DNA from: Candidatus Ozemibacteraceae bacterium
GTDB taxonomy: Bacteria > Muiribacteriota > Ozemobacteria > Ozemobacterales > Ozemobacteraceae
Direction: 5' to 3'
NCBI GenBank assembly: GCA_017998915.1
Contig: JAGOCE010000003.1
Location: forward strand, 1 to 37,099
DNA length: 37,099 bases
In this document: positions 15,380 through 23,454 of the stretch, piece by piece
Layout of the letters: the number at the start of each line of letters is the position of its first letter
How positions within the stretch are numbered: the stretch's first letter is position 1
Made by a program: the position numbers and the translations under genes
Notes under the pieces: model-generated
Told to the model about the DNA's origin: nothing
Databases searched by the model: none
Seen by the model: the letters and a program-made list of their open reading frames with translations, nothing else

Positions 15380-16161
15380 CGACCGACCGGACCATCATGC
15401 TGAAGGCCGAGCAGGTTTCCTACGCCTACGCGCCGCCCCCCGGAAAACCGGCGGAACCTGCGCTGGCGGACATCTCCCTCGAGGTCGAGGCAGGAACGGT
15501 GCTCGCGATCATCGGACCCGGCCGCTCGGGAAAATCGACTTTCCTCAGGCTCGTGAATCGGCTCCAGGAAGTGGCGCACGACGGAACGATCTCGGGCAGA
15601 ATCCTGGTGAACGGTTTCGACGTCTACAGCCCCGCCTGCGACCCGTTCCGCTTGCGGCGCCAGGTCGCCTTCGCCTTCGACAAACCCCGCGCCCTCGACA
15701 TGTCGATCGCCGAGAACGTCACGTTCGGGCCTCGCCTCGCCGGCATCACCGCGAAGGGCGACCTCGAGGCCATCGTCGAGGAAACCCTGCGGGCGGCCTT
15801 CCTGTGGGACGAAGTGAAGGATCGCCTCTTCCTGAACGCGAACCGGCTCTCGGGAGGGCAGAAACAGCGTCTCTCGATCGCGCGCTCGCTGGCCCTGAAG
15901 CCGAAGCTCCTTCTTCTCGACGAGCCCTGCTCGGCGCTCGATCCGATCTCGACCGCCGCGATCGAACAGGCGCTGACGGAGCTGAAAGCCCGCACGACCT
16001 GCGTGCTCGTGACCAACAACACCAAGCAGGCCGCCCGCGTCGCCGACGTGACCGCCTTCTTCCTCATGTCGCGGCTCGTCGAGATCGGCCCGACGGCGCG
16101 CCTCTTCCGAAGTCCGGTCGACAGGCGCACCGACGACTACCTCTCGGGGAGGTTCGGCTGA
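15376..16161 (+). CDS. pstB: PstB-type ATPase A: intact signature, lost Q-loop and H-loop residues
   Basis: A 261-residue ABC ATPase aligning end to end with PstB. Walker A (GPGRSGKST, 47-55), the signature LSGGQ (158-162) and Walker B with catalytic Glu (LLLLDE, 178-183) are present. The Q-loop reads AFDKP with Asp102 where PstB has Gln, and the switch motif reads VTNN with Asn214 where PstB has His. The Walker A half of its own site is therefore predicted to be weak or dead, while its signature can serve the partner. There is a family-atypical insertion, PPPGKPAEP, at 20-28. It is coupled to pstA (ATGA) and to the second pstB (TGATG). Both ATPases are needed to rebuild a good site. Confidence 0.93.
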   Translation: MTTDRTIMLKAEQVSYAYAPPPGKPAEPALADISLEVEAGTVLAIIGPGRSGKSTFLRLVNRLQEVAHDGTISGRILVNGFDVYSPACDPFRLRRQVAFAFDKPRALDMSIAENVTFGPRLAGITAKGDLEAIVEETLRAAFLWDEVKDRLFLNANRLSGGQKQRLSIARSLALKPKLLLLDEPCSALDPISTAAIEQALTELKARTTCVLVTNNTKQAARVADVTAFFLMSRLVEIGPTARLFRSPVDRRTDDYLSGRFG

Positions 16162-16916
16162 TGCCTGGCGTCGTCATGGCCCGCGGACTCGACTTCTGGT
16201 ATGGGACATTCCATGCCCTGAAAAATGTATCGTTTGATATAGAAGAAAAGCGCGTGACGGCGCTTATCGGGCCGTCCGGCTGCGGCAAATCGACCCTCCT
16301 CCGGGTGTTCAACCGGATGTGCGATCAGGTTCCGGGGTCGCGTCTCGCCGGCTCGCTTCGCGTGCTCGAACGCGAACTGGCGGAGCCGAACTGCGACGTG
16401 ACGGGATTGCGGCGCGATGTCGGGATGGTGTTCCAGCACCCCAATCCGTTCCCGATGTCGATTTTCGAAAACCTGGCGTTCGGTCTGCGTCTCGCCGGGA
16501 TCCATGGCCGTTCGGAACTGGAGACGGCGGTCGAGCAGAGCCTGACGGCCGTCGGTCTCTGGAACGAACTGAAAGACCGGCTCGACGCGTCCGCCATCGG
16601 CCTGTCGGCCGATTATCAGCAGCGGCTCTGCATCGCCCGCGCCGTCGTGATCCGGCCGAAGATCCTGCTGATGGACGAGCCCTGCTCCTCGCTGGACCCC
16701 GTCGCGACGCAGCACGTCGAAGAACTGATCGTGCAATTGAAGCGGGAATACACGATCATCATCGTGACGCACTCGATGCAGCAGGCCGCCCGCATCTCGA
16801 ACCAGACAGGTTACATGCTGCTCGGTGAGCTGATCGAGTTCGACGCGACTGCGACGATCTTCCGTCAGCCCAGCGACAAACGTACTGAAGATTATATTTC
16901 AGGAAAATTCGGCTGA
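16161..16916 (+). CDS. pstB: PstB-type ATPase B: intact catalytic residues, degenerate signature
   Basis: A 251-residue PstB homologue. Walker A GPSGCGKST (37-45), Q-loop VFQHPNPFPMSI (Gln92), Walker B LLMDE (Asp172, Glu173) and H-loop VTHSMQQAA (His204) match canonical PstB. The signature motif, however, is LSADY (148-152) instead of LSGGQ, followed by the normal QQRLCIARA. The two signature glycines and the Gln that contact the gamma-phosphate are lost. It is thus the mirror of the preceding ATPase, and the pair should form a heterodimer with one canonical site. GGGGAGG lies before the ATG, which overlaps the previous stop by one base. Confidence 0.95.
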   Translation: MPGVVMARGLDFWYGTFHALKNVSFDIEEKRVTALIGPSGCGKSTLLRVFNRMCDQVPGSRLAGSLRVLERELAEPNCDVTGLRRDVGMVFQHPNPFPMSIFENLAFGLRLAGIHGRSELETAVEQSLTAVGLWNELKDRLDASAIGLSADYQQRLCIARAVVIRPKILLMDEPCSSLDPVATQHVEELIVQLKREYTIIIVTHSMQQAARISNQTGYMLLGELIEFDATATIFRQPSDKRTEDYISGKFG

Positions 16917-16946
16917 GCGTCGTACGCAGGCCGTGGAGGATTTCGC

Positions 16947-17615
16947 GTGATCATCAAACGACACATGGACATGGAAATGACCGAGCTGCGCGGCATGCTG
17001 CACGAGATGGGACGCCGCGTGCTCGGCATGCTCGAGCGCGGCCTGAAGAACGTCGGAAGCGGTAACTCTGATGTATATGATGCCATATTCGACGAAGAGG
17101 TCGAGGTGAACCGTCTGCAGATGCGGATTGATGACCTCTCCTGGAAGGTGATGGCGCTTTACCAGCCGACCGCGGGCGACCTCCGGGCGCTGATCGGTGC
17201 CATCAAGGCCGCCGCGGACCTCGAACGGGTCGGCGACGAGGTGTGCACGATGTGCCGCAGGTCGATGTCGCTCGGGAAAAGCCCCTGGCATGTCGACCCG
17301 CCGACGCTCATCGAGCTGGGGGTCATGGTCCAGAGCCTGTTCAAGGACGGTCTGACGGCCCTGTTCGAACCGACCGAGGAACTCGCCGAGTCGATCTTCA
17401 CCGCCGACGACGCGATCGATGACGCATTCCAGGCCCTGTTCGAGCAGATCAGGGATCGTCTGCGAACGGAGCCCGACCATATCGACAGCCTCCTCGATTT
17501 TCTCTCGATGGGTCGCAGCCTCGAGCGCGTCGCCGACCACGCGACCAACCTCGCCGAAATCGCGGTCTTCATGCAGAAAGGCCAGGACGTTCGCCACCAC
17601 GGTCTCACGTTTTGA
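16947..17615 (+). CDS. phoU: Phosphate signalling protein PhoU
   Basis: A 222-residue PhoU protein made of two three-helix repeats. The duplicated metal-cluster motif is plain: LERVGDE (92-98) and LERVADH (192-198). PhoU links the Pst transporter to phosphate-sensing kinases and restrains uptake. It ends the pst operon, 30 bases after the second pstB. The start is the GTG at 16947 behind GGAGG (16935-16939). No PhoR/PhoB pair is in the window, so the signalling partner lies elsewhere. Confidence 0.95.
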   Translation: MIIKRHMDMEMTELRGMLHEMGRRVLGMLERGLKNVGSGNSDVYDAIFDEEVEVNRLQMRIDDLSWKVMALYQPTAGDLRALIGAIKAAADLERVGDEVCTMCRRSMSLGKSPWHVDPPTLIELGVMVQSLFKDGLTALFEPTEELAESIFTADDAIDDAFQALFEQIRDRLRTEPDHIDSLLDFLSMGRSLERVADHATNLAEIAVFMQKGQDVRHHGLTF

Positions 17616-17706
17616 TCCGGCTCATGCAAACTTCGTGAATGCGTTGTGAAAGCGAGTCTCAGGCCCGCCCTTGCGGAAAATATCCGAAGTGGCGAACATG
17701 CGATGA

Positions 17707-17729
17707 ATATATAAAAATTATATAATTAT
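17707..17729 (+). promoter_or_regulatory. AT-rich island, probable promoter of cinA
   Basis: A 23-base A/T stretch containing TATAAT (17721-17726), 12 bases before the cinA start. No -35 is evident and the leader would be very short. Confidence 0.45.
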
Positions 17730-17738
17730 GGTGATACG

Positions 17739-18980
17739 ATGAACAAACGGACGGCCGAGATCGTGAGCGTAGGGACGGAACTCCTGCTGGGGGAGCTGGT
17801 CGATACGAACGCGGCGTGGATCGCGGGCGAACTCCGGCGACTCGGATATTACGTCTACTATAAAACGACGGTGGGAGACAATCGCGGAAGACTCGCCGAG
17901 ACGATCGGCCGGGCATTCGCCCGGGCGGATCTCGTCGTGGTCAGCGGCGGTCTCGGTCCGACCGACGACGACCTGACGCGCGAGGCGATCGCCGACGTCT
18001 GCGGCGCGGTTCCCCGGGAAGACCCGGAACTCGTACGTCGGCTCGAGGCGCTGTTCGCGGCGCGCAACCGCCCGATGCCCGCCGTGAACCGGAAACAGGC
18101 GTGGCTCATTCCCGGCGCTCGTTCCCTGGAAAATCCGATCGGTACGGCTCCTGGTTGGTGGGTCGAGAAGGACGGCAAAACGATCGTTGCGATGCCCGGC
18201 CCGCCCCATGAGATGAAGCGGATGTGGGACGAGCAGGTGAAGCCGGCGCTCCCGAGAGGGGCGGCGGTCCTCTGGGACACGACCTTGCATACGATCGGTA
18301 TCGGCGAGGGAAACGTGGCCGAGCTGCTTGCCGGGTTCACCACCCGTGCGAACCCCAGCGTCGCAACCTACGCGCGTCGGCACGGGGTCGACGTGCGGGT
18401 CGCGGCGGGCGCCTCGGACATCGGGGAGGCGAAAACGATCGCCGCTCCCGTGCTGGCCGAGGTCGAGCGTCGTATCGGCAGGTTCGTCTACGGCCGGGAC
18501 GACGAAACGCTTGCGGGAGCCATCGGAACGCTGCTTCTCTCGTCTAAGAGAACCCTTTCCGTCATCGAATCGGTGACCGGCGGCCTCGTCGCCGACATGC
18601 TGACCGACGTGCCCGGGGCCAGCGGGTGGCTGAAAACCGCGATCGTCGCGTATACCAGGGCCGCGAAAGAACAGAACGGCGTTTCCGCGGAGTTGCTCGA
18701 GCGGCACGGCTGCGTCGCGGACGAAACCGTTCGCGCCATGGCCGAGGCGGTTCGGCAGCGATACGGCACCGACTGGAGCGTCGCGACGACCGGCGTGGCG
18801 GGCCCCGGAGAAACGGAAGGGAAAGAGGTCGGCCTCGCGTTCGTCGCCGTCGCAGGCCCCGATGGGACCCGTTCCATGCGCCTCGGATGGCCGGGTGAGC
18901 GCCGTCAGGTCAAGGAGTGCACCGCCAACGGCGCCCTCGGCCTTTTTCTGCAGGTTCTTCGCGACGACAGCAAACCTTGA
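17739..18980 (+). CDS. cinA: CinA-family protein (NMN amidohydrolase-type C-domain)
   Basis: A 413-residue two-domain CinA of normal length. The N-terminal MoaB/MogA-like domain starts with IVSVGTELLLGE (8-19) and has the SGGLGPTDDDLT motif (69-80). The C-terminal domain, about 262-410, is of the PncC type and should deamidate nicotinamide mononucleotide as part of pyridine-nucleotide salvage. Its catalytic motif reads ESVTGG (277-282), keeping the Ser and Thr but with Val where the usual motif has Cys. TTGVAGP (350-356) is conserved. Despite the competence name, CinA occurs widely in non-competent bacteria. The gene appears to have its own AT-rich promoter. Confidence 0.95.
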   Translation: MNKRTAEIVSVGTELLLGELVDTNAAWIAGELRRLGYYVYYKTTVGDNRGRLAETIGRAFARADLVVVSGGLGPTDDDLTREAIADVCGAVPREDPELVRRLEALFAARNRPMPAVNRKQAWLIPGARSLENPIGTAPGWWVEKDGKTIVAMPGPPHEMKRMWDEQVKPALPRGAAVLWDTTLHTIGIGEGNVAELLAGFTTRANPSVATYARRHGVDVRVAAGASDIGEAKTIAAPVLAEVERRIGRFVYGRDDETLAGAIGTLLLSSKRTLSVIESVTGGLVADMLTDVPGASGWLKTAIVAYTRAAKEQNGVSAELLERHGCVADETVRAMAEAVRQRYGTDWSVATTGVAGPGETEGKEVGLAFVAVAGPDGTRSMRLGWPGERRQVKECTANGALGLFLQVLRDDSKP

Positions 18981-19050
18981 TCCAAGGTTTCAGCGACGGT
19001 GCCGCCGTGATATGAACAGAGCTCTAGAATGATCGAGAGAGGGTGCATGC

Positions 19051-19575
19051 ATGGCGAAAACGATGAGGCTGTTTTATTCGATTCCGGTGCCGGACGATGT
19101 GCGATATGAACTGCGCAAGGCGGCCGACTCCCTGGGGCCCGACTGGCGGCCGTCGACCGAGGCGCAGCTGCATATCACCTTGGCATTCATGGGCGAGGTG
19201 CCGGAACAAGATCTCGACGACGTCATCGCCGCCGGCGAGCGCGTGACAGCGGGCATTGCCCCCTTTTCCGTCAAACTTGGCGATGCGGGCGGGTTTCCGA
19301 ACGACAGAAATCCGCGCGTCTGGTTCATCCACGTGGAGTCGCCCGAGTTGATGCAGTTGGCCGACGCGTTGAAGCCGGGGGTCGCCCGCTGGGCGGATCC
19401 GAAACCATTCAAGGCCCATCTGACCATTGCCCGGCCACGCTCGCACCGGGCCGCCGGTCGGCCTCTGAAGATCGACCGGAGCTGGCGCGTCGACCGGTTC
19501 GAACTTGTCCGGAGCACGCTCGATTCCGGAGGCGCCATTCATACCGTCGTGAAGGAATTTCAGGTGTTCGGCTGA
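19051..19575 (+). CDS. thpR: RNA 2',3'-cyclic phosphodiesterase (ThpR/LigT)
   Basis: A 174-residue 2H phosphoesterase. The two catalytic HxTx motifs are LHITLAF (His41, Thr43) and AHLTIAR (His123, Thr125), spaced as in the ThpR/LigT family. The enzyme opens 2',3'-cyclic phosphates on RNA ends. It lies 70 bases after cinA, the gene it often neighbours in bacteria. Its last 16 bases overlap, tail to tail, the end of the radical SAM gene on the other strand. GAGAGGG precedes the ATG. Confidence 0.93.
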   Translation: MAKTMRLFYSIPVPDDVRYELRKAADSLGPDWRPSTEAQLHITLAFMGEVPEQDLDDVIAAGERVTAGIAPFSVKLGDAGGFPNDRNPRVWFIHVESPELMQLADALKPGVARWADPKPFKAHLTIARPRSHRAAGRPLKIDRSWRVDRFELVRSTLDSGGAIHTVVKEFQVFG

Positions 19576-20552
19576 ATCCCGGCGCCGGGGCGGCACGGGC
19601 AGGAAATGGCCCGCAACGTCGCTGTTTCTCCGGAACGGTTGAATTCCCGCAGGGCGGCGCGGATCGCCTGATCGCACCGGCCACAGCCGCCTGGAACGCG
19701 TTTCGGTTCGAGCCCCTCGTCGCTCAGTCCGACGACGGTTTCTCCGAACGGAGCGAGGGCGAGAACCGTCTCGACGACGGCCCAGAGCGAAACAGGACCG
19801 TAGCGTCCGGCGATGAACTCCTGCTCGAGAGGCGTGCCTGGCGCGATGAATGTGGGCTGGAGCGCCACGCGTGCCGGCAGATCAAGTCGTTTCGCGAGGT
19901 CGAATATATAACGACCTGTATTTACTGAGTCGGCGACGGCCGCCGCGTCAGCGAAGATGCCGATGGGCTTGAGAAGCACGTTCACGAGAAGGCCTGCGCC
20001 GCACGAGGCGAGGACGCCCGCCGCGCGTTCGAACTCCGGCAGGCCGAACCCTTTGTTGATGAACTTTTCCCGGATGGTGTCGTTCGAGCTCTCGAGCCCG
20101 ATGCCAACTTCCAGGAGGGCGTTCGGAAGAAGTCGCCGAGAGTCGGCGATCCGCTCCGGGGTGATGAACTCCGGCCGCGATTCTACAAGAACCCGCGCGA
20201 TCGGCGCCTTCCCGAGTATGCCGAGAACGTGCGCCCTGACGTCGGGCGGCATCTCGCCATCGGCGAAGAACGAACCGGAGTTGTACAGGTCGACTTCGCC
20301 GATGCCGTCCAGCACGCCCGGGGCGGCAAACACCGACTCTACCTGGGCAATCAGGTCGGCCGGCGACCAGGATTCGGCGCCGAAGGTCATCGACCCGAAC
20401 CCGCACATCGTGCAGCCGCCCTCCGGCCGCCGGGCGTAGGCGCAGCCGGGCGCGCGGAAGATGAAGATCAGCCGGGTGGTCGGCTTACCGGAAACCCTGG
20501 CCGGAACGCGCTCGATCCAGGCGGGTTTCCGGGGATCGAACAGGGGGCTCAC
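19560..20552 (-). CDS. Radical SAM protein with CX9CX2C cluster motif
   Basis: A 330-residue radical SAM protein. The cluster motif is C37-X9-C47-X2-C50 (GGCTMCGFG), the spacing of Elp3-like and RaSEA-like (archaeosine synthase partner) groups rather than CX3CX2C. YNSGSFF, a VLVESRPEFI strand and GIGLES are typical barrel motifs. A second Cys set near the C-terminus (C290, C293, C318, C320) could hold zinc or another cluster. The GTG start overlaps the stop of the carbamoyltransferase gene (GTGA), so the two are co-translated. The frame runs open upstream but there it is the shadow of the other gene. The substrate is unknown; a nucleic-acid base or small metabolite is possible. Confidence 0.87.
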   Translation of the reverse strand: MSPLFDPRKPAWIERVPARVSGKPTTRLIFIFRAPGCAYARRPEGGCTMCGFGSMTFGAESWSPADLIAQVESVFAAPGVLDGIGEVDLYNSGSFFADGEMPPDVRAHVLGILGKAPIARVLVESRPEFITPERIADSRRLLPNALLEVGIGLESSNDTIREKFINKGFGLPEFERAAGVLASCGAGLLVNVLLKPIGIFADAAAVADSVNTGRYIFDLAKRLDLPARVALQPTFIAPGTPLEQEFIAGRYGPVSLWAVVETVLALAPFGETVVGLSDEGLEPKRVPGGCGRCDQAIRAALREFNRSGETATLRAISCPCRPGAGIQPNT

Positions 20553-22279
20553 CGTTTGACCAGATACGATCCGATGGCGATGGCGTCCATCTTCGACCGT
20601 TTGAAGCAGTCGATGGCGTGCGACGGCGTGCAGACGATCGGTTCGCTGATGTTGAAGGACGTGTTCAGGATCATTCCGATGCCGGAGAGGCTCTTCATTT
20701 CCTGGAGAAGCCTCGCATAGATCGGGTTCACTTCGGGGCGCACCACATGCGCACGGGAGGTCGCGACGCGTGTGATGCCGTTTTCCTGGACGACGGCGGG
20801 GATCCGCTGGATGTCGCGGGGTTCCTTCACGGGGAGGGCCAGCAGCATGTATTCGGCTGCGTCGAGGTCGGTGGGTGCCCGCAGGTGCCGCGCCACATCC
20901 TCGGCGAGAACGCTCGGAGCGAAGGGGCGGAAGCTTTCCCGTTCCTTCACTTTCGCGTTCAGCTTCGTGCGGATGTCGAAGCGGCTCGGATCGGCGAGAA
21001 TCGAGCGGTTGCCCAGCGCGCGCGGGCCGAATTCGAGGCGGCCCTGGAACCAGGCGACCACTTTGCCGTCGTAGACCATCCGGGCGACGCGGGCGGGGAT
21101 ATCGTCGATCTTGTCGCCGTGCAGTCCGGCCGCATCGATGGCGGTCTTGATCTCGGCATCGGTGTATTCCGGCCCGAGATAGGTGTGCTCGAGGCGCGGG
21201 CGCTTCGTGTTTCCGAGAATCTGGCACCAGAGGTGGCAGGCGGCGCCGATCGCGGTTCCGCCGTCGTTCGCGGCGGGTTGAATATGCAAAAACTTGAACG
21301 GCGTTTCCCGCAGGATCCGGGCGTTCGCGACGCAGTTCAACGTGACGCCGCCGGCCATGCACAGCGCGTCGAGGCCTGTTTTCTGGTGAAGCAGCTTCGC
21401 GAGATGGACGAACACCTCTTCGGTGACGGTCTGGAGGCCCGCCGCGATGCTGGCCTCCTCGTACCGGTCGATGATCGAGGTGCGGCGCGGCCCGAGTAGT
21501 TTCTCGATGCCGCTGAAATCCGGGGTTCTGAACTTCATGATCGAGTTGTCGACCGTGAAGCCGGTGTCGGTCAGCCGGATGATCTTGCGGAACTGGGCGG
21601 CGTAATCGACCCCCGAATCCTCTCCGATCGGGTCGGAAATGCAGGCGTAGCCCATGACTTTGCCGGGGCCGCCGTAGATATCGAAGCCGAGGTGTTCCGA
21701 AATCTTTTCCCAGACGAAGCCGAGCGAGTTCGGGTAGGGAATCTCGAGGAGCGGGGTCAGCCTGTTCCCTTCGCCGATGCCGAGCCAGGCGGTCGTGAAC
21801 TCGCCGATCCCGTCGATCGTCAGAACGGCGGCCTTTTCATGGCGAGAGGTATAGAATGCGCTGCCGGCATGGCAGAGGTGGTGGGGAAGGAAGTGAAACT
21901 CGGCCTTCGGAAAGCGGCGCTTCAGCTCGGCGGCGGCCTTGTGGAGATGCTCGTGAAATATGACTTCGCCTTCGGGCGTGCCGTAATCGCCGGGCGGAAC
22001 GCCCTTCTCGCCGAGGTCGCGGTTGGCCGCGAGCCGGGCTTCGGGATCGAAGGAGAACGCGACGTGATCGACCTGGTCGGCAGTGATGCCGGCTTGGCGC
22101 AGGGCCCACTCGATCGCCTTGTCGGGAAGCTCGTCGGCGTTGTCGACGCGCGAACACTTGGCATGCTTTACCCGGTTGAACCGCTCCTCTTCGACGGCCC
22201 CGAGGATGACGCCGTCACGGAGAAGACAGACGGATGACTCGTGATACGCCGAGTTGACGCCCAGGATGATCGTTCCCAT
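20549..22279 (-). CDS. NodU/TobZ-family O-carbamoyltransferase
   Basis: A 576-residue carbamoyltransferase of normal family length. The Kae1-like half has the metal/nucleotide motifs HHLCHAGSA (133-141) and DGIGE (156-160), and GGVTLNCVANARI further on. The second half contains the FQGRLEFGPRALGNRSILADP signature followed by ESFRPFAPSV. Such enzymes make carbamoyl-adenylate from carbamoyl phosphate and ATP and move the carbamoyl group to a hydroxyl of a sugar, antibiotic or Nod factor. The acceptor here is unknown. The only operon partner is the radical SAM gene. GGAGG precedes the ATG at 22279 and an AT-rich promoter lies directly upstream. Confidence 0.93.
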   Translation of the reverse strand: MGTIILGVNSAYHESSVCLLRDGVILGAVEEERFNRVKHAKCSRVDNADELPDKAIEWALRQAGITADQVDHVAFSFDPEARLAANRDLGEKGVPPGDYGTPEGEVIFHEHLHKAAAELKRRFPKAEFHFLPHHLCHAGSAFYTSRHEKAAVLTIDGIGEFTTAWLGIGEGNRLTPLLEIPYPNSLGFVWEKISEHLGFDIYGGPGKVMGYACISDPIGEDSGVDYAAQFRKIIRLTDTGFTVDNSIMKFRTPDFSGIEKLLGPRRTSIIDRYEEASIAAGLQTVTEEVFVHLAKLLHQKTGLDALCMAGGVTLNCVANARILRETPFKFLHIQPAANDGGTAIGAACHLWCQILGNTKRPRLEHTYLGPEYTDAEIKTAIDAAGLHGDKIDDIPARVARMVYDGKVVAWFQGRLEFGPRALGNRSILADPSRFDIRTKLNAKVKERESFRPFAPSVLAEDVARHLRAPTDLDAAEYMLLALPVKEPRDIQRIPAVVQENGITRVATSRAHVVRPEVNPIYARLLQEMKSLSGIGMILNTSFNISEPIVCTPSHAIDCFKRSKMDAIAIGSYLVKR

Positions 22280-22287
22280 ACTATGCC

Positions 22288-22317
22288 GTCCTCCGATATT
22301 ATACTATTAAATATATT
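22288..22317 (-). promoter_or_regulatory. AT-rich promoter and ribosome-binding site of the carbamoyltransferase gene
   Basis: On the minus strand an A/T island (22317-22298) ends in TATAAT (22303-22298) and is followed at once by GGAGGAC (22294-22288). If that TATAAT is the true -10, transcription would start inside the Shine-Dalgarno, so an upstream A/T hexamer in the island may be used instead. Confidence 0.45.
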
Positions 22318-22485
22318 CGCATCGGGCCGGAACGCCGGTGCGTCATTCACGGCACCGGCACCTCGGCGACCGGAATCACTATACCACCGATGAACCGTCG
22401 CGGGCCAACGCATGTAGACCTTCTTCTGAGCCTGTTCGTCGGGAAAAAGGAGTCCGGGAGGCAGGCGATGTTGCCCGGAGGGCGG

Positions 22486-23370
22486 TCAGCGGAGGCCTTC
22501 TTCGATGCCCCTGTATCTGCGTGCGGCGTCGACGAACGTTTCGAAGATCCGACCGAATTCGGCTCGCTCCGGCAGCATTTTCTCGGGGTGGAACTGGACG
22601 CCGAGGAAAAAGGGGCCGGACGTCGACTCGAGCGCCTCGACGATGCCGTCGGCGGAGCTTGCCGTGACCCGAAGGCCGTCGCCCTGTTCTTTTACCGCCT
22701 GGTGGTGATACGAGTTCACTTCGACGGTGGGCGACGAAAGCAGTTCCGCGATGATGGTTTCCGGCTCGAGCCGGATGGTGTGCGTGCAGAGAGCCGACTG
22801 TGCGCCGTTTCGCAGACGGTGCAGGACGTCGCTTCCCGACGCCGCCTGTGCCGGAATATCCTGCCACAGGGTGCCGCCCCGGAACACGTTCATGATCTGG
22901 TGCCCCCGGCAGATGCCCAGAACCGGAATCTCGCGCTCCGCGGCCACTTTGAGCGCCGCCAGTTCGAACTCGTCGAAAACCCGGTTCACCTTTTCGAGCT
23001 TCGGGTGCGGCCGCTCTCCATACAGCATCGGGTCAACGTCGTCGCCGCCCGGAATGAGCAGCCCGTCGATCTGCCGAAGCCTGGCCGCCGTCTCCGAAGC
23101 CGGATCAGACGGCGTGAGCGGTATGATCACGGCCCCCCAGCTCGACACCGCGTCCCGATACCGCCGGAGCAGCTGTGGGTTATCCCCATCCGTCGCCGAG
23201 TCAGGCGGCAGCGGCCTGATCGAGAGAATGCCGATCCTCGGCGCCGCATCGGAAACTCCTGAAGATGCGATGCCGACCGGCCCCTGCCGGCAGAAGAAAA
23301 AGGCGACGGCCAGAAGCAGGACCACTCTCAGAACGCCGCTGACGGAACCTCTGTCTGTTGAGCCGTTCAT
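22486..23370 (-). CDS. Class I amidotransferase-like hydrolase (peptidase C26) with N-terminal signal
   Basis: A 294-residue protein of the gamma-glutamyl-gamma-aminobutyrate hydrolase (PuuD) type. The nucleophile elbow is GICRGHQ (Cys154) and the His-Glu pair is in FHPEK (His261, Glu263). IPGGDDVDP (106-114) is the family oxyanion motif. PuuD enzymes cut gamma-glutamyl bonds. Unlike cytosolic PuuD it begins with a hydrophobic stretch (13-27) after a positively charged start, so it is probably exported or anchored. It might act on gamma-glutamyl links in peptidoglycan or peptides; that is inference. GGAG lies about ten bases before the ATG. Confidence 0.88.
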   Translation of the reverse strand: MNGSTDRGSVSGVLRVVLLLAVAFFFCRQGPVGIASSGVSDAAPRIGILSIRPLPPDSATDGDNPQLLRRYRDAVSSWGAVIIPLTPSDPASETAARLRQIDGLLIPGGDDVDPMLYGERPHPKLEKVNRVFDEFELAALKVAAEREIPVLGICRGHQIMNVFRGGTLWQDIPAQAASGSDVLHRLRNGAQSALCTHTIRLEPETIIAELLSSPTVEVNSYHHQAVKEQGDGLRVTASSADGIVEALESTSGPFFLGVQFHPEKMLPERAEFGRIFETFVDAARRYRGIEEGLR

Positions 23371-23454
23371 GATGCTGTGCTCCGTTCGGTCATGGAAATC
23401 TCATGGAAGGATGTACCACATTGCCGGCACGATGTACAGCACCCGTTTCCGGCT

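Noticed and set aside
20553-21362. Upstream extension of the radical SAM frame to 600 residues
   Set aside because: The extra 270 codons lie inside the carbamoyltransferase gene in another frame and are Arg-rich shadow sequence. A GTG at 20552 fits the gene overlap.
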